A stretch of 60,557 nucleotides of DNA from an uncultured Anaerolineae bacterium (GCA_903838415.1 CAILYI010000006.1:1-60557); one strand, 5' to 3'; positions 17,305 through 25,944 are shown, counted from the stretch's first letter. Program-made: numbers and translations. The notes: a model not told the origin generated them from the letters alone.

Positions 17305-17381
17305 ATGTCACCTCATGGAAATGATATTTGCTGGGAAAGATTGAATTTGGTGCTTTTATTATATAACCAAAAGTATAAACG

Positions 17382-17421
17382 CAAAATAAAACAGACTGGC
17401 GTTGTGAGGCGCCAGTCTGTG
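17382..17421 (-). terminator. Terminator after sdhCDAB
   Basis: On the minus strand ACAGACTGGCG and CGCCAGTCTGT form a perfect 11-bp stem with an 8-nt loop, followed by TTTTATTTT. It lies about 40 nt past the sdhB stop. Confidence 0.88.
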
Positions 17422-17422
17422 G

Positions 17423-17442
17423 TTCCCCGAAGTGCAGGGGGG
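17423..17442 (-). repeat. Copy of the GC-rich module found at the window start
   Basis: Read on the minus strand this is CCCCCCTGCACTTCGGGGAA, matching the module at 1-18 and at 58574-58594. It sits between the sdh terminator and sdhB. Confidence 0.6.
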
Positions 17443-17462
17443 CATTCGGTATACGTTGATGA

Positions 17463-18170
17463 TTAGTCCAACTTGCCTGTCACCATCGCCAATTTCAACT
17501 CTCCAATGGCTCGGGTGATCTGGATTTCGCGCGGACAGGCCATCGTGCAGTTGAAGACGGTGTGGCAGCGCGCCACGCCGTCCGTTTCGCTGAGAATGTG
17601 CAGGCGTTCGGATGCGGCTTCATCCCGGCTGTCAAAAATGAAACGGTGTGCGGTGACCAGCGCGGCTGGGCCGAGGTAGGTTTGAGAGCCCCAGTACGAT
17701 GGGCAGGAGGTGGTGCAGGCTGCGCACAAAATACACTTGGTGGTCTCGTCAAAACGCTCACGCTGCTCCTGGCTTTGTAAACGTTCCTTGCCATCCGCAG
17801 GCAGCGGACTATTGTTGATGAAATACGGCAGGACCGATTTATAGTTGTCGAAGAAGGGTTCCATGTCCACGATCAAATCTTTGACAACCTTCAAGCCCAA
17901 CAACGGTTCAACGGTAATGTGAGCGCCGACATCGCGGACCAGGGCTTTGCAGGCCAGATGGTTTCGTCCATTGATGCGCAGCGCATCCGATCCGCATACG
18001 CCATGCGCGCACGAACGCCGGAAGGAGAGCGTGCCATCCTGATGGCCTTTAACCATTTCCAGCAAATCCAGCACACGGTCAGTTTCTGCCGCTTCGAGTT
18101 TGTAAGTCTCGTAGTGCCACTTCTTGTCCACTTCGGGGTTGAAACGGAATATTTTCAGAGTAACTAACAT
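17463..18170 (-). CDS. sdhB: Succinate dehydrogenase iron-sulfur subunit
   Basis: A 235-residue subunit that relays electrons from the flavoprotein to quinone. The [2Fe-2S] ligands are in SCAHGVCGSDAL...NHLAC near 53-75, the [4Fe-4S] ligands in CILCAACTTSCP near 146-157, and the [3Fe-4S] region is CHTVFNCTMACP near 202-213. A good AGAGGCGG ribosome site precedes the start at 18170. It is the last gene of sdhCDAB. Fumarate reductase is possible from sequence alone, but the neighbouring bc-type complex favours aerobic succinate oxidation. Confidence 0.95.
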   Translation of the reverse strand: MLVTLKIFRFNPEVDKKWHYETYKLEAAETDRVLDLLEMVKGHQDGTLSFRRSCAHGVCGSDALRINGRNHLACKALVRDVGAHITVEPLLGLKVVKDLIVDMEPFFDNYKSVLPYFINNSPLPADGKERLQSQEQRERFDETTKCILCAACTTSCPSYWGSQTYLGPAALVTAHRFIFDSRDEAASERLHILSETDGVARCHTVFNCTMACPREIQITRAIGELKLAMVTGKLD

Positions 18171-18181
18171 AGCCGCCTCTA

Positions 18182-19972
18182 CTAATAAACTCGTTCTTTG
18201 GGTTGGTATTTCGTGATGACGACAGGCTTGTATTCGATCTTGATCTTGTCAGCCTGTTTTGTGGCAAGCGTGTGCTTAAGCCAGTCTTTATCATCACGAC
18301 TCGGGTAATCTTCGCGGGAATGCCCGCCGCGCGATTCTTTTCTATTTAAGGCGCTCACCGCAATCACCTCGGCCAGCTCAAGCATATTGCCAAGTTCCCA
18401 GGCGTTGATCAGTTCCGTATTGAACACCTTGCCGCCATCCGTTATTTTGACATGCTGATAGCGTTCCTGCAGTTCGCGGACTTTCTCGATCGCGGACAGC
18501 ATATCTTGTTCGTTGCGGTAGATTCCGACCAGGTCAAACATCACCTTTTTCATTTCGCGGGAGATGTCATAGACGTTTTCTTTGCCGGAGCCATGCCGTA
18601 AGGCATCAAACTGGGATCTGGCGCCTGCTTCCGCATCTGTGGGGAGATTCTCAAACTCAACCTGATTGGCATATTCGGCAGCGCGCAGACCGGCATATTT
18701 CCCAAAGACGACCAGATCGAGCAGGGAATTTGTCCCCAGACGATTACCGCCGTGGACGGAAACACAGGCGCATTCCCCGGCGGCATACAGCCCGGGCAAG
18801 ACAGTTTTCTTATCATCCAGAATCACTTCGCCAAATTTGTTGGTCGGGATGCCGCCCATGGTGTAATGCGCCGTGGGTTGAATCGGCATCATCTGCGTCA
18901 TTGGATCAATCCCGAGGTAGACGCGGTTAAAGTCAACAATATCGGGCAGTTTTTTGAGCAGTTCGTCCGCGGTGACGACGAAGGGGGAACCGTCCAGGTT
19001 GGTGCGGCCATCCAGCGCGGCGTATTTGATCACCGACTCGGGGCGCACATCCAGATAGACGTAATTCTGGCCATTAATGCCGCGTCCCTCGCGGATTTCG
19101 GTGTAAATGGCGCGTGAGATCACGTCGCGGGAAGCCAAATCCTTGACTTTGGGCGCGTACTTTGGCATAAAGCGCTCGCCGTTTCCGTTGATGAGAATGC
19201 CACCTTCGCCGCGCACGCCTTCAGTGATCAGAATTCCGAGCTTATAGATTCCGGTTGGGTGAAATTGGAAGAATTCCATATCCTCCAGTGGCAGACCCCG
19301 GCGCAGGACCATTGCCGCGCCATCGCCGGTGTAGGCATAAGCATTCGAGGTGACTTCAAAGATGCGGCCATGTCCACCGGTGGCAAGGATGACAGATTTG
19401 GCATGGAAGGTGTGCAGCTCGCCGGTGGACAATTCCACGGCAACCACGCCGACAGCTTTGCCGTTTTCAATCAGCAAATCCAGCACCTGGTATTCGTCAT
19501 AAAAATTGACATTGTTTTTCAGACACTGTTGGTAAAGAGTCTGCAAAATCATGTGACCGGTACGGTCGGCAGCGTGACAGGCGCGGCGAACCGGTTTTCC
19601 CGTCTCGTTGTTGGTGTGGCCACCAAACGGTCGTTGCGAGATTCTGCCTTCGGCTGTGCGATCAAAAGGCAGGCCCATATGTTCCAGCTCGAGAATAGCA
19701 TCTGGCGCTTCCTGACACATGAATTCAATCGCGTCCTGGTCGCCCAAATAATCCGAACCTTTGACGGAATCATAGGTGTGCCATTCAACCCGGTCTTCTT
19801 CGAGATTGCCCAGGGCGGCGCTGATGCCGCCTTGCGCTGCGCCGGTATGTGAACGGGTCGGATAAAGCTTGCTGATTACTGCAGTTTTTGCGCCGCGCGA
19901 AGCGTACAGGCCCGCCATCAGCCCGGCACCGCCTGCGCCCACGACAATAACATCAAATTGGTGGATATTCAT
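18182..19972 (-). CDS. sdhA: Succinate dehydrogenase flavoprotein subunit
   Basis: A 596-residue FAD subunit that oxidises succinate to fumarate. The FAD-binding [15 protein letters not shown] is at the N-terminus. The histidine in [16 protein letters not shown] near residue 43 is the site of covalent flavin attachment. FQFHPTGI, the [22 protein letters not shown] stretch and the catalytic-Arg region [17 protein letters not shown] are all present. The C-terminal domain includes [16 protein letters not shown]. The gene lies 11 nt upstream of sdhB and 13 nt after sdhD, so the four genes are one operon. Confidence 0.96.
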   Translation of the reverse strand: MNIHQFDVIVVGAGGAGLMAGLYASRGAKTAVISKLYPTRSHTGAAQGGISAALGNLEEDRVEWHTYDSVKGSDYLGDQDAIEFMCQEAPDAILELEHMGLPFDRTAEGRISQRPFGGHTNNETGKPVRRACHAADRTGHMILQTLYQQCLKNNVNFYDEYQVLDLLIENGKAVGVVAVELSTGELHTFHAKSVILATGGHGRIFEVTSNAYAYTGDGAAMVLRRGLPLEDMEFFQFHPTGIYKLGILITEGVRGEGGILINGNGERFMPKYAPKVKDLASRDVISRAIYTEIREGRGINGQNYVYLDVRPESVIKYAALDGRTNLDGSPFVVTADELLKKLPDIVDFNRVYLGIDPMTQMMPIQPTAHYTMGGIPTNKFGEVILDDKKTVLPGLYAAGECACVSVHGGNRLGTNSLLDLVVFGKYAGLRAAEYANQVEFENLPTDAEAGARSQFDALRHGSGKENVYDISREMKKVMFDLVGIYRNEQDMLSAIEKVRELQERYQHVKITDGGKVFNTELINAWELGNMLELAEVIAVSALNRKESRGGHSREDYPSRDDKDWLKHTLATKQADKIKIEYKPVVITKYQPKERVY

Positions 19973-19985
19973 TCTGCCGCCATTC

Positions 19986-20414
19986 CTATGAGGTCCAGAG
20001 GATATACAAACCGATGACGCTCATCGACAGCATCATCACAATACTCAACAGGCGGACAATCTGGCGTCCCCGCGGGCTGGCAATGTAATCATCTGCGATC
20101 ACCACCAGTCCATGAACGCCGTGCGCCACGGCCAAAAGGAGCAGCGCGCTGGCCGTCAGTTTCCAGAAAGAGCTTCCCCAGGGGGCCACATCCGGCACGT
20201 TGGTGCTCTGCACATGTGTGGTGTTGGGCATGAATCCCCAGCGCATCACGTCTGCAAGATTCATTTGCGTGCGTGCGCCCATGATCAGCGCGCCGATGAT
20301 GGCGAACAGAATCAACGCATACATTCCCAGGGCCGATAGGCGAGTGAAGAACCACATCAGGGTTTCGAAATTCAAGCCACGCTTGGAAAGAGAAACAGTT
20401 CTTGATTTCATCAT
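19986..20414 (-). CDS. sdhD: Succinate dehydrogenase membrane anchor subunit
   Basis: A 142-residue protein with three predicted membrane helices (about 20-45, 85-107 and 120-140). The helix [16 protein letters not shown] has the His and the D-Y pair typical of SdhD heme and quinone contacts. An insert containing [17 protein letters not shown] separates helices 1 and 2. AGGAGCAG stands before the start, overlapping the sdhC stop region. It may belong to the type A/B anchors where C and D are separate small proteins, as here. Confidence 0.85.
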   Translation of the reverse strand: MMKSRTVSLSKRGLNFETLMWFFTRLSALGMYALILFAIIGALIMGARTQMNLADVMRWGFMPNTTHVQSTNVPDVAPWGSSFWKLTASALLLLAVAHGVHGLVVIADDYIASPRGRQIVRLLSIVMMLSMSVIGLYILWTS

Positions 20415-20420
20415 CTGCTC

Positions 20421-20795
20421 CTAGCCGCCCAGCGCCGTATTGACGATGACGATCACAGCAATGCCGTAAATCGGCAGGAAGACCGCCCATTCCAGCCAGA
20501 TGGCTTCCTGTTGATGCTCAATCAGCTTCGGGAACAGATCGAGAATGGTGATCCGCATGCCGTTGATGGCGTGAAAAAGCACGCAAAAGAAAACAATGAT
20601 CTGGAAGAGCCAGTTTTCATAAACACTGTTGACGAAAGCTCCGCCCTTGCCGCCCAGGAACGATGCCAGGATGTGCGTTGTCACAAAAATTGCCATTCCC
20701 AGGCCACCGATGCGATGCAGGACGAACGTCAACATTGGACCTTTGCCCTGATACCGCAAGCCTGTGAACAGGCTAACATTTCTCTTCAGGCCCAT
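20421..20795 (-). CDS. sdhC: Succinate dehydrogenase cytochrome b556-type subunit
   Basis: A 124-residue anchor with three helices. The family motif LHRIGGLGMAIFVTTHILASF (27-47) has the H-R-x-x-G signature and the axial histidine. The second helix contains LFHAINGMRITILDLFP, matching the H-x-x-N-G-x-R-x-x-x-x-D pattern. GGAGG stands a few bases before the start. It is the first gene of the operon and diverges from the Rieske operon. Confidence 0.9.
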   Translation of the reverse strand: MGLKRNVSLFTGLRYQGKGPMLTFVLHRIGGLGMAIFVTTHILASFLGGKGGAFVNSVYENWLFQIIVFFCVLFHAINGMRITILDLFPKLIEHQQEAIWLEWAVFLPIYGIAVIVIVNTALGG

Positions 20796-21206
20796 CTACG
20801 CCTCCTCGAAAAAAAGTTTTAGGGTGATTGCTGCCTATTATCTCATTACGTTTCTTTTGGTCACAGTGACAATAATCACGGATTATCCATTCCTGAATCC
20901 TGTTTGCTGGGCAAACGAGATCCCGGCTCTTTGCAGCTTTGCAGATGATTGCTCATTAATAACTAAATGGGATCAGTTTATCGTGCGGGAGGTTTTCCCT
21001 ATCCGGTGTTATGACTGTTATTTCGAAAAAGTGACAATCATCATCCCCATTTCAGACCACACTTCCTCTAATAAATCGGTCAATGACCTTTATAATCCTT
21101 TCACTCATTTTGTTATTGGTTATTCTAATCGATTTTTGTGTGACAGATTGCATTTGCTGAAGGATGTACTTTTGCGAGGCAGAATAAATTGCCAGAGGAG
21201 GCAAGC
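20796..21206. promoter_or_regulatory. Divergent control region between sdhC and the Rieske gene
   Basis: A 411-bp AT-rich stretch with no gene. GTCACAGTGAC at 20860-20870 is a palindrome in the likely sdhC promoter (minus-strand TTGTCA overlapping it, GATAAT near 20839). Facing the Rieske gene, TATAAT is at 21091-21096 and GGTCAATGACC, another palindrome, at 21078-21088. Further TGACA elements lie at 21031-21035 and in TGTGACA at 21148-21154. The repeated TGACA half-sites suggest a shared regulator for both respiratory operons, and the ferredoxin promoter has similar ones. Confidence 0.5.
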
Positions 21207-21704
21207 ATGTCAGGTTCCAACCGCATCAGCCGCCGGGACTTTATGAAAGTCACGACCGGCGCAATCGGAGGGATCATCACCGTCGCCATCGGCGCACCTG
21301 TGGTCGATTATTTAATCGATCCGGCGCTGCGCGCAGGCGCAAAAGAAGCCTGGATTTCGATCGGGAAGTTGGAGAAAATTCCCGTCGATACGCCGACTCC
21401 ATTTTCGTTCACCCGCACCCAGGTGAATGGTTGGGAGCGAACCGGCACCAGTTTTGGCGGTTTTGTCATCCGTAAATCTGAAGACCCCAAAGATATTGTG
21501 ATTCTTTCGAGCCATTGCACGCACCTCGGTTGCAGTGTTAACTGGCGCGAAGATTCTCAAGAATTTATCTGCCCTTGCCATGACGCCAAGTTCAGTAAAG
21601 ACGGCAAGGTGCTGGATGGTCCGCCCCCCAAACCGCTCAATCAATACACCGAATTCAAGGTGGATGCTGACGGTAACCTGCTCATCTTTATTAAGGAAGG
21701 CTAA
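21207..21704 (+). CDS. Rieske [2Fe-2S] protein of a bc-type complex
   Basis: A 165-residue quinol:cytochrome c reductase subunit. The N-terminus has SRRDFMKV (8-15) before a hydrophobic helix, a Tat-type signal-anchor. The cluster ligands are in CTHLGC (near 106-111) and CPCHDAKF (near 124-131), giving two Cys and two His. The C-terminal PPPKPLNQY fits the Pro loop. ATG 21207 has a strong AGAGGAGG site; the in-frame TTG at 21189 is less likely. Cytochrome b follows two bases after the stop. Confidence 0.95.
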   Translation: MSGSNRISRRDFMKVTTGAIGGIITVAIGAPVVDYLIDPALRAGAKEAWISIGKLEKIPVDTPTPFSFTRTQVNGWERTGTSFGGFVIRKSEDPKDIVILSSHCTHLGCSVNWREDSQEFICPCHDAKFSKDGKVLDGPPPKPLNQYTEFKVDADGNLLIFIKEG

Positions 21705-21706
21705 CC

Positions 21707-22366
21707 ATGTGGCAGAAAATCTACCAATGGCTGGATGAACGCCTCGGCCTGGGCGATATTTACACCAATTTGCTCGATCGCCCCGAGCCCACCGGGAACT
21801 GGTGGAATACCCTGGGTTCTGCCAGCCTGTTTTTGTTCATCTTGCAGGGCGCAACCGGCATTTTCCTGATGGTTTATTACACCCCGTCGCCTGACCATGC
21901 TTACGATAGCATCCAGTATATTATGACGGGAGTCGCTTTCGGGTGGTTGGTGCGCGGTATCCATCACTGGGGCGCCACGCTTATGGTGCTGGTGGTCTTT
22001 ATCCACATGCTGCGCGTGTTCGTGACCGCCTCCTACAAATATCCGCGCGAATTGACCTGGTTGATCGGTGTGGGACTGCTGCTTTCAACCCTCGGCATGG
22101 GCTTCACCGGCTACCTGCTGCCCTGGAATCAGAAAGCCTACTGGGCGACCACCGTTGCGACGCAAATTGCCGGAAGTGTGCCCGTGCTGGGTGATTTCAT
22201 CCTGAAGGCCTTGCGCGGCGGCCCGGATTTGAGCGCCCTGACCCTGCAGCGCTTTTTCGCTGCCCACATCTGGATGCTGCCCGCGGCCCTGGCGGCGTTG
22301 ATCGGCGTCCACCTGTATCTAATCATCAAGCACGGCGAATCCCACTTCCCGACGCAGGAAGACTAA
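21707..22366 (+). CDS. Cytochrome b (b6-type, N-terminal half)
   Basis: A 219-residue, four-helix cytochrome b6-like subunit that binds the two b hemes and forms most of the quinone sites. The histidine pairs are in GIHHWGATLMVLVVFIHMLRVF and AAHIWMLPAALAALIGVHLYLIIKHGESHFP. GMGFTGYLLPWNQKAYWATTV is the conserved Qo-side loop. The protein is split from the subunit IV part, as in b6f and many Gram-positive menaquinol complexes. It lies between Rieske and the subunit IV fusion with gaps of 2 and 10 bases. Confidence 0.94.
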   Translation: MWQKIYQWLDERLGLGDIYTNLLDRPEPTGNWWNTLGSASLFLFILQGATGIFLMVYYTPSPDHAYDSIQYIMTGVAFGWLVRGIHHWGATLMVLVVFIHMLRVFVTASYKYPRELTWLIGVGLLLSTLGMGFTGYLLPWNQKAYWATTVATQIAGSVPVLGDFILKALRGGPDLSALTLQRFFAAHIWMLPAALAALIGVHLYLIIKHGESHFPTQED

Positions 22367-22376
22367 GGAGCACGCC

Positions 22377-23774
22377 ATGAGCGACGAAACCAAGAAAAAA
22401 ATCAATCAGCGCTATGAGCGCGAATTGCAAAAAGGTGAACGTTTCTGGCCCGATAGCATCTTCAAGGATGCGGTCATGGCCTTGGCGATCTTCCTGGTGT
22501 TGATTTTGCTGGCGACCTTCATTGGCGTGCCCTTTGAGCCCAAGGCCGATCCCAGCGATACCTCCTATGTGCCTCGACCGGAATGGTATTTCCTGTTCCT
22601 GTTCAAGTTCCTGGCTTTATACGGGCAGATTCCCTTGCTTGGGAAAATTGAGTGGCTGGCGACGGTGATTATTCCGACCATTGCCATTGGATTGCTGACG
22701 CTGCTGCCATTTATCGAAAAAAGCCCCGAGCGCTATTACGGCAAACGCGTTTTCCCCATTTCCGTGATGGGGATTCTGGCGGTCAGCATGGTTTCGCTGA
22801 CCATGCTGGCGGATGTTCCCACTGGCCCGACCCTGGTCGGCTTGCTGCAAACCATCGGCGGCTTGGTGATCCCCAGCCTGGCTTATCTTGCGCTGGTTTT
22901 GATGTCTTTCGTCTTCAAGAATACATCCGCCAAGACCATGATCTGGACGGCTGGCATCAGCGTGGTGTTGATGGCGGCCTTTACCGGGGCTGTGCTTGCG
23001 CTCTATCAGGCTCCCGCCGCCGTCGAAACGGCCGTAGTCAGCACACTGGAAGAGCAAATTGTGGCCGGGCAGGACCTGTACGCCGTCAATTGCGTGGAAT
23101 GTCACGGTGAAGATGGCAAAGTCACCAAGATTGAGGGCGTCAAGGGCCTTGAAGGCAAAGTCATCATGGCCATCAATGACAAGGATGTGCTTTACACGCT
23201 CAATGACGCCGCCCTGGCCGAAGTGATTGCCTTTGGCCGTCCCACTGCGGGCATGAATCCTTTTGGAAAAGCCTACAATGCAGAGGGTTTGACCAAAAGC
23301 GAAATCGACTACACCGTGACTTTCATGCGCTACCTCTGGGATGATCGCTTCGAGAAGCCGGTTCTCAAGCCGCTCTACCCGCCACTGGCGGAGAACGAAG
23401 TGCCCTCCTATGATGTCCACATTGCGCCGATTGTGAAGCGTTACTGCGTTTCCTGTCACCGCGCTGGCAAGGATAGCAATGCCTACCTGATGGACAGCTA
23501 CGAAAACATCCTGAAAACTGGTGATGGTGCGCCCAACGTCAAAGCCGCGGATGCCGCCAGCCCGGTGCTGATCGTGATTAACGGCACGCCCATCCCAGAC
23601 CCGGATGACGCGACCAAGAATTTGGTTGGCAAGATGCCGCCCAACAAGGCGCTCAAAGCCGATATCATCGACGTGTTCACGCGCTGGGTGATGGCTGGCA
23701 TGCCCAAAACAGCAGAAGACGCCGCCGCAGCCCCCACGCCCATCCCGGCGCCCACGGCAACCCCGAAACCATAA
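22377..23774 (+). CDS. Subunit IV-like cytochrome b C-terminal half fused to a diheme cytochrome c
   Basis: A 465-residue fusion. Residues 25-225 are the C-terminal cytochrome b half with the Qo motif PEWY near 67-70 (RPEWYFLFLFKFLALYG) and several membrane helices. After a last helix ending near 223, the exported tail carries two c-type heme sites: CVECH near 239-243 and CVSCH near 357-361. The Met-containing stretches MNPFGKAYN and MPPNKAL could be distal ligands. The tail ends in an Ala/Pro/Thr-rich segment. The fusion puts the electron acceptor of the Rieske protein on the complex itself, so no separate cytochrome c1 gene is needed. A terminator follows. Confidence 0.92.
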   Translation: MSDETKKKINQRYERELQKGERFWPDSIFKDAVMALAIFLVLILLATFIGVPFEPKADPSDTSYVPRPEWYFLFLFKFLALYGQIPLLGKIEWLATVIIPTIAIGLLTLLPFIEKSPERYYGKRVFPISVMGILAVSMVSLTMLADVPTGPTLVGLLQTIGGLVIPSLAYLALVLMSFVFKNTSAKTMIWTAGISVVLMAAFTGAVLALYQAPAAVETAVVSTLEEQIVAGQDLYAVNCVECHGEDGKVTKIEGVKGLEGKVIMAINDKDVLYTLNDAALAEVIAFGRPTAGMNPFGKAYNAEGLTKSEIDYTVTFMRYLWDDRFEKPVLKPLYPPLAENEVPSYDVHIAPIVKRYCVSCHRAGKDSNAYLMDSYENILKTGDGAPNVKAADAASPVLIVINGTPIPDPDDATKNLVGKMPPNKALKADIIDVFTRWVMAGMPKTAEDAAAAPTPIPAPTATPKP

Positions 23775-23789
23775 ATTCAAGCGCTAACA

Positions 23790-23820
23790 AAAAAGTCACC
23801 CAGACCGGGTGACTTTTTTG
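23790..23820. terminator. Bidirectional terminator after the bc operon
   Basis: GTCACCC and GGGTGAC pair across five bases, flanked by A5 on the left and T6 on the right, so it can work on both strands. Confidence 0.88.
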
Positions 23821-24003
23821 TTGGCCTGTTCGACCGATGAAACCGAATTCATTATCAGAGTATAATTTTTGTAATCGTTCATATCCCATAACCACCAAGC
23901 ACAAGGGGCCAGTACTTTACAGAAAAACTTTAACCTTGAACCCCTACATGCCTGATATGCCGCGTGAACGGTACCTGATTTTCTTTCTGACACAGGATGC
24001 AAA

Positions 24004-24219
24004 ATGGATGAGTCTGAAAACGCTGATGACGATGAGGCCCCCGTTGAGATTGATCAGCAACTTTGGTTGCAAGTTTTGCTGGCAATTCTATCTGACCCGG
24101 TCGAAAAAGAGTATATGTTGCAACGCATTTCGAGCAAGAGCGGCATCGTCCCCGAAAAGGTGGAATTGATCATGAAATCGGTGATTGAATATCTTTTCAG
24201 GCAAAACCGCTTAAACTGA
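24004..24219 (+). CDS. Small acidic protein of unknown function
   Basis: A 71-residue protein with an acidic N-terminus (MDESENADDDEAPVEID) and a mainly helical remainder (LLAILSDPVEKEYMLQRISSKSGIVPEKVELIMKSVIEYLFRQNRLN). The C-terminal part resembles a short helix-turn-helix-like or histone-like N-terminal fold, but I do not recognise the family. An AGGA lies 7 nt before ATG 24004. The 183 bp between the bc terminator and this gene hold a TATAAT at 23861-23866 and a decayed CCACCAAG repeat fragment near 23889. Confidence 0.6.
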   Translation: MDESENADDDEAPVEIDQQLWLQVLLAILSDPVEKEYMLQRISSKSGIVPEKVELIMKSVIEYLFRQNRLN

Positions 24220-24242
24220 CCGGCCCGTGGAAGTGGGGACAG

Positions 24243-24608
24243 CTAATCAGTGGGCGCTGGCTTTGTTATTTTCACCTTGCGGGTGTGGGGTTTGCGCTGA
24301 CTCAGGCGGGTGCCCCCGATCATCTCATATTGCGCCGAATCATCCCCGTAGTGGGCCTTGATCCCCACATGCAGACGTTTTAGATGTCCCCAGCCAGTCT
24401 GATAAACCTGATCGCGTTGATTGCGCAAATCGGTCAATTGGATTTCTAGCGCGGTGATTTCACGTTTGAGCGCTTCGCCTCGCTCAATGGTGTCTTCCAA
24501 TTTGGTCAATGACAGGTTGCCGAATGTCAACTTCGGGTCGATGACTTTCCAGGCAGCGCTGGCGCTGTGCAGCTGAACAAGGATGTTTGTGGGGTAAGAT
24601 TTGGACAC
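24243..24608 (-). CDS. Hypothetical helical protein
   Basis: A 121-residue soluble protein with no family that I recognise. Residues 30-70 (LTKLEDTIERGEALKREITALEIQLTDLRNQRDQVYQTGW) look like a coiled coil, followed by a basic tail (RLSQRKPHTRKVKITKPAPTD). There is no signal or membrane segment. It is convergent with the small acidic gene upstream, with 23 bp between stops. Confidence 0.55.
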   Translation of the reverse strand: MSKSYPTNILVQLHSASAAWKVIDPKLTFGNLSLTKLEDTIERGEALKREITALEIQLTDLRNQRDQVYQTGWGHLKRLHVGIKAHYGDDSAQYEMIGGTRLSQRKPHTRKVKITKPAPTD

Positions 24609-24612
24609 GCTT

Positions 24613-24859
24613 CCCTCCCGGGCTTGAAGATCCGTCGGTGCTTAATATTATCACGGAAGGCAATCTCATCCATGCAGAAGCTGCCAATAAACGGAGAATT
24701 CTATTCGTCAAGGTTGAAAACCCCGTCCGACCCATTGGCGCGGGGTTTTTTTCACCCTGGGGAAATACTTGACACTCTTATAGATTGTGGCAAAATGAGC
24801 TATACGGTTCAAAAAAGAGTTTTCTCGATGGGCCGTATCTTGGGATAAAATGACCAGGC
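24613..24859 (+). other. Non-coding stretch with a terminator and promoter-like boxes
   Basis: No convincing gene. AACCCCG (24719-24725) pairs with CGGGGTT (24741-24747), followed by a T-run, making a plus-strand terminator with no matching upstream gene within 490 bp. A small RNA or an unrecognised short gene at about 24620-24717 could explain it. TTGACA at 24769-24774 may be the -35 of the response-regulator promoter, but no good -10 stands at 17 bp. Confidence 0.4.
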
Positions 24860-24913
24860 TTGGTGAGCGGTTTTTTGTTTCACAACCAACTATCACTTTT
24901 GCAGGAGCAGGAT

Positions 24914-25372
24914 ATGAGAAGTCTTATCGTCGAAGATGAGTTTACCAGCCGGATGCTGCTCAAATATTATTTGGAAGAATATGGACCTGTGGATGTGGCT
25001 GTGAATGGCACCGAAGCGGTGGATGCTTATAAAATGGTGATGTCGACTGACAACCCATATAACTTGATCTGTCTGGATATTAACCTTCCTGAGAAAGATG
25101 GTCATCAGGCTTTGGCAGAAATCAGGGGCATCCAGACCCGAATGGCCGGTTATTATAGAAAGACGGATGTCAAGATATTTATGACCACCGCTTTGGCGAA
25201 TATGAAAAGCGTTCAGGATGCCGCTGGTTTGTGCGATGAGTATTTGTTGAAACCCATTGATAGAACCATCCTTCAGGAAAGGCTCATCAAGCATAAACTG
25301 ATCAACGCCGAAGCTGCTGGTGAAAAAGAAACCAAAAAGAAAACCAAGAAGAAAACAAATAAGCCCGAGTAA
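24914..25372 (+). CDS. Single-domain response regulator (CheY-like) with Lys-rich tail
   Basis: A 152-residue receiver. The acidic pair is E7-D8, the phospho-acceptor D55 in LICLDINLPEKDG, the switch Thr at about 91-92 in FMTTALANM, and the conserved Lys113 in LLKPID. No output domain follows; instead residues 137-152 are a Lys-rich tail (KETKKKTKKKTNKPE). ATG 24914 has AGGAGCAGGA upstream. No histidine kinase is adjacent, so it is an orphan. It could act by protein contact, and the basic tail might bind nucleic acid or a membrane. Confidence 0.88.
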   Translation: MRSLIVEDEFTSRMLLKYYLEEYGPVDVAVNGTEAVDAYKMVMSTDNPYNLICLDINLPEKDGHQALAEIRGIQTRMAGYYRKTDVKIFMTTALANMKSVQDAAGLCDEYLLKPIDRTILQERLIKHKLINAEAAGEKETKKKTKKKTNKPE

Positions 25373-25472
25373 GCCAGTGTTGCACTGAAGTCATCAACCG
25401 GAGAACGGGCCGGGGTGGGGGAGAAACCACAATCCATGACAGGAAAAACCACTAAAAGTAGCCGGTGAATTA

Positions 25473-25745
25473 ATCCGGGAAGCTTTCCGATCACTGAAAA
25501 CAGTGATTAATTTCGCATGGAAAGCCTTTCAACAAAGATAAATGGGTGGTAATTTGAGTTGGAAAGTCTTCCAATAAAGATATATGAGTAGTAATTTAAG
25601 TTGGATAGCTATCTAACAAAGATATATAGGGTTTATTTGAGTTGGATAGTCTTCCAACTCAAATATATAGGAGTAATTCAAGTTGGAAAGCTTTCCAACT
25701 AAAATATATAGGTATTAATTCAAGTTGGTAAGCCTTCCGATAAAA
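25473..25745. repeat. Array of seven palindromic repeats with a 41-42 bp period
   Basis: Palindrome centres lie at about 25482, 25525, 25566, 25608, 25649, 25690 and 25732. Copy six at 25681-25700 is the perfect palindrome AGTTGGAAAGCTTTCCAACT. The others are variants, such as GGATAGCTATC. The spacers are also alike (AAAGATATATGGGTRGTAATTT-like), so this is a true tandem repeat. The period equals four helical turns, placing all sites on one face of the DNA. It lies in a 579-bp gene-free region before tgt. It is not a CRISPR, because spacers are conserved and there are no cas genes. Confidence 0.9.
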
Positions 25746-25766
25746 TTTACCCGTTCAAAAGCTTTT

Positions 25767-25890
25767 ACCACAGATAAACGTGGATAAAAGCGGATTTAGT
25801 TTGATCGAGAAAGAGCTTTTTCGCCACGGATAAAAACGGATTTTCGAGATTTTCCGTGGTGTTCCTTCGTGTGTTTCGTGAATAACGGGA
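25767..25890. repeat. Decayed dispersed repeats before tgt
   Basis: ACCACAGATAAACGTGG, then GCCACGGATAAAAACGG and TTTCGTGAATAACGGG, echo the CCACAGAT and CCACGAAT repeat families seen at 1138-1222, 151-207 and 41379-41435. No coding potential. Confidence 0.5.
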
Positions 25891-25938
25891 TAATTCTTCG
25901 GGCCACATCCAATTCACGTCCAGTTAATCATTCTCCCT

Positions 25939-25944
25939 TATAAT
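25939..25944 (+). promoter_or_regulatory. -10 element 7 nt before tgt
   Basis: TATAAT ends seven bases before ATG 25952 and no Shine-Dalgarno fits, so the transcript is predicted to be leaderless. Confidence 0.55.

Noticed and set aside
22617..23780. 387-codon frame antisense to the cytochrome fusion
   Set aside because: Translation is His/Gly/Arg-rich without helices or motifs expected of a real protein.
24587..24772. 61-codon plus-strand frame before the response regulator
   Set aside because: It overlaps the start of the opposite gene and runs through a terminator hairpin; no ribosome site is convincing.
25473..25745. Palindromic array read as a CRISPR
   Set aside because: Spacers are similar to one another, repeats are variable palindromes and there are no cas genes in the window.
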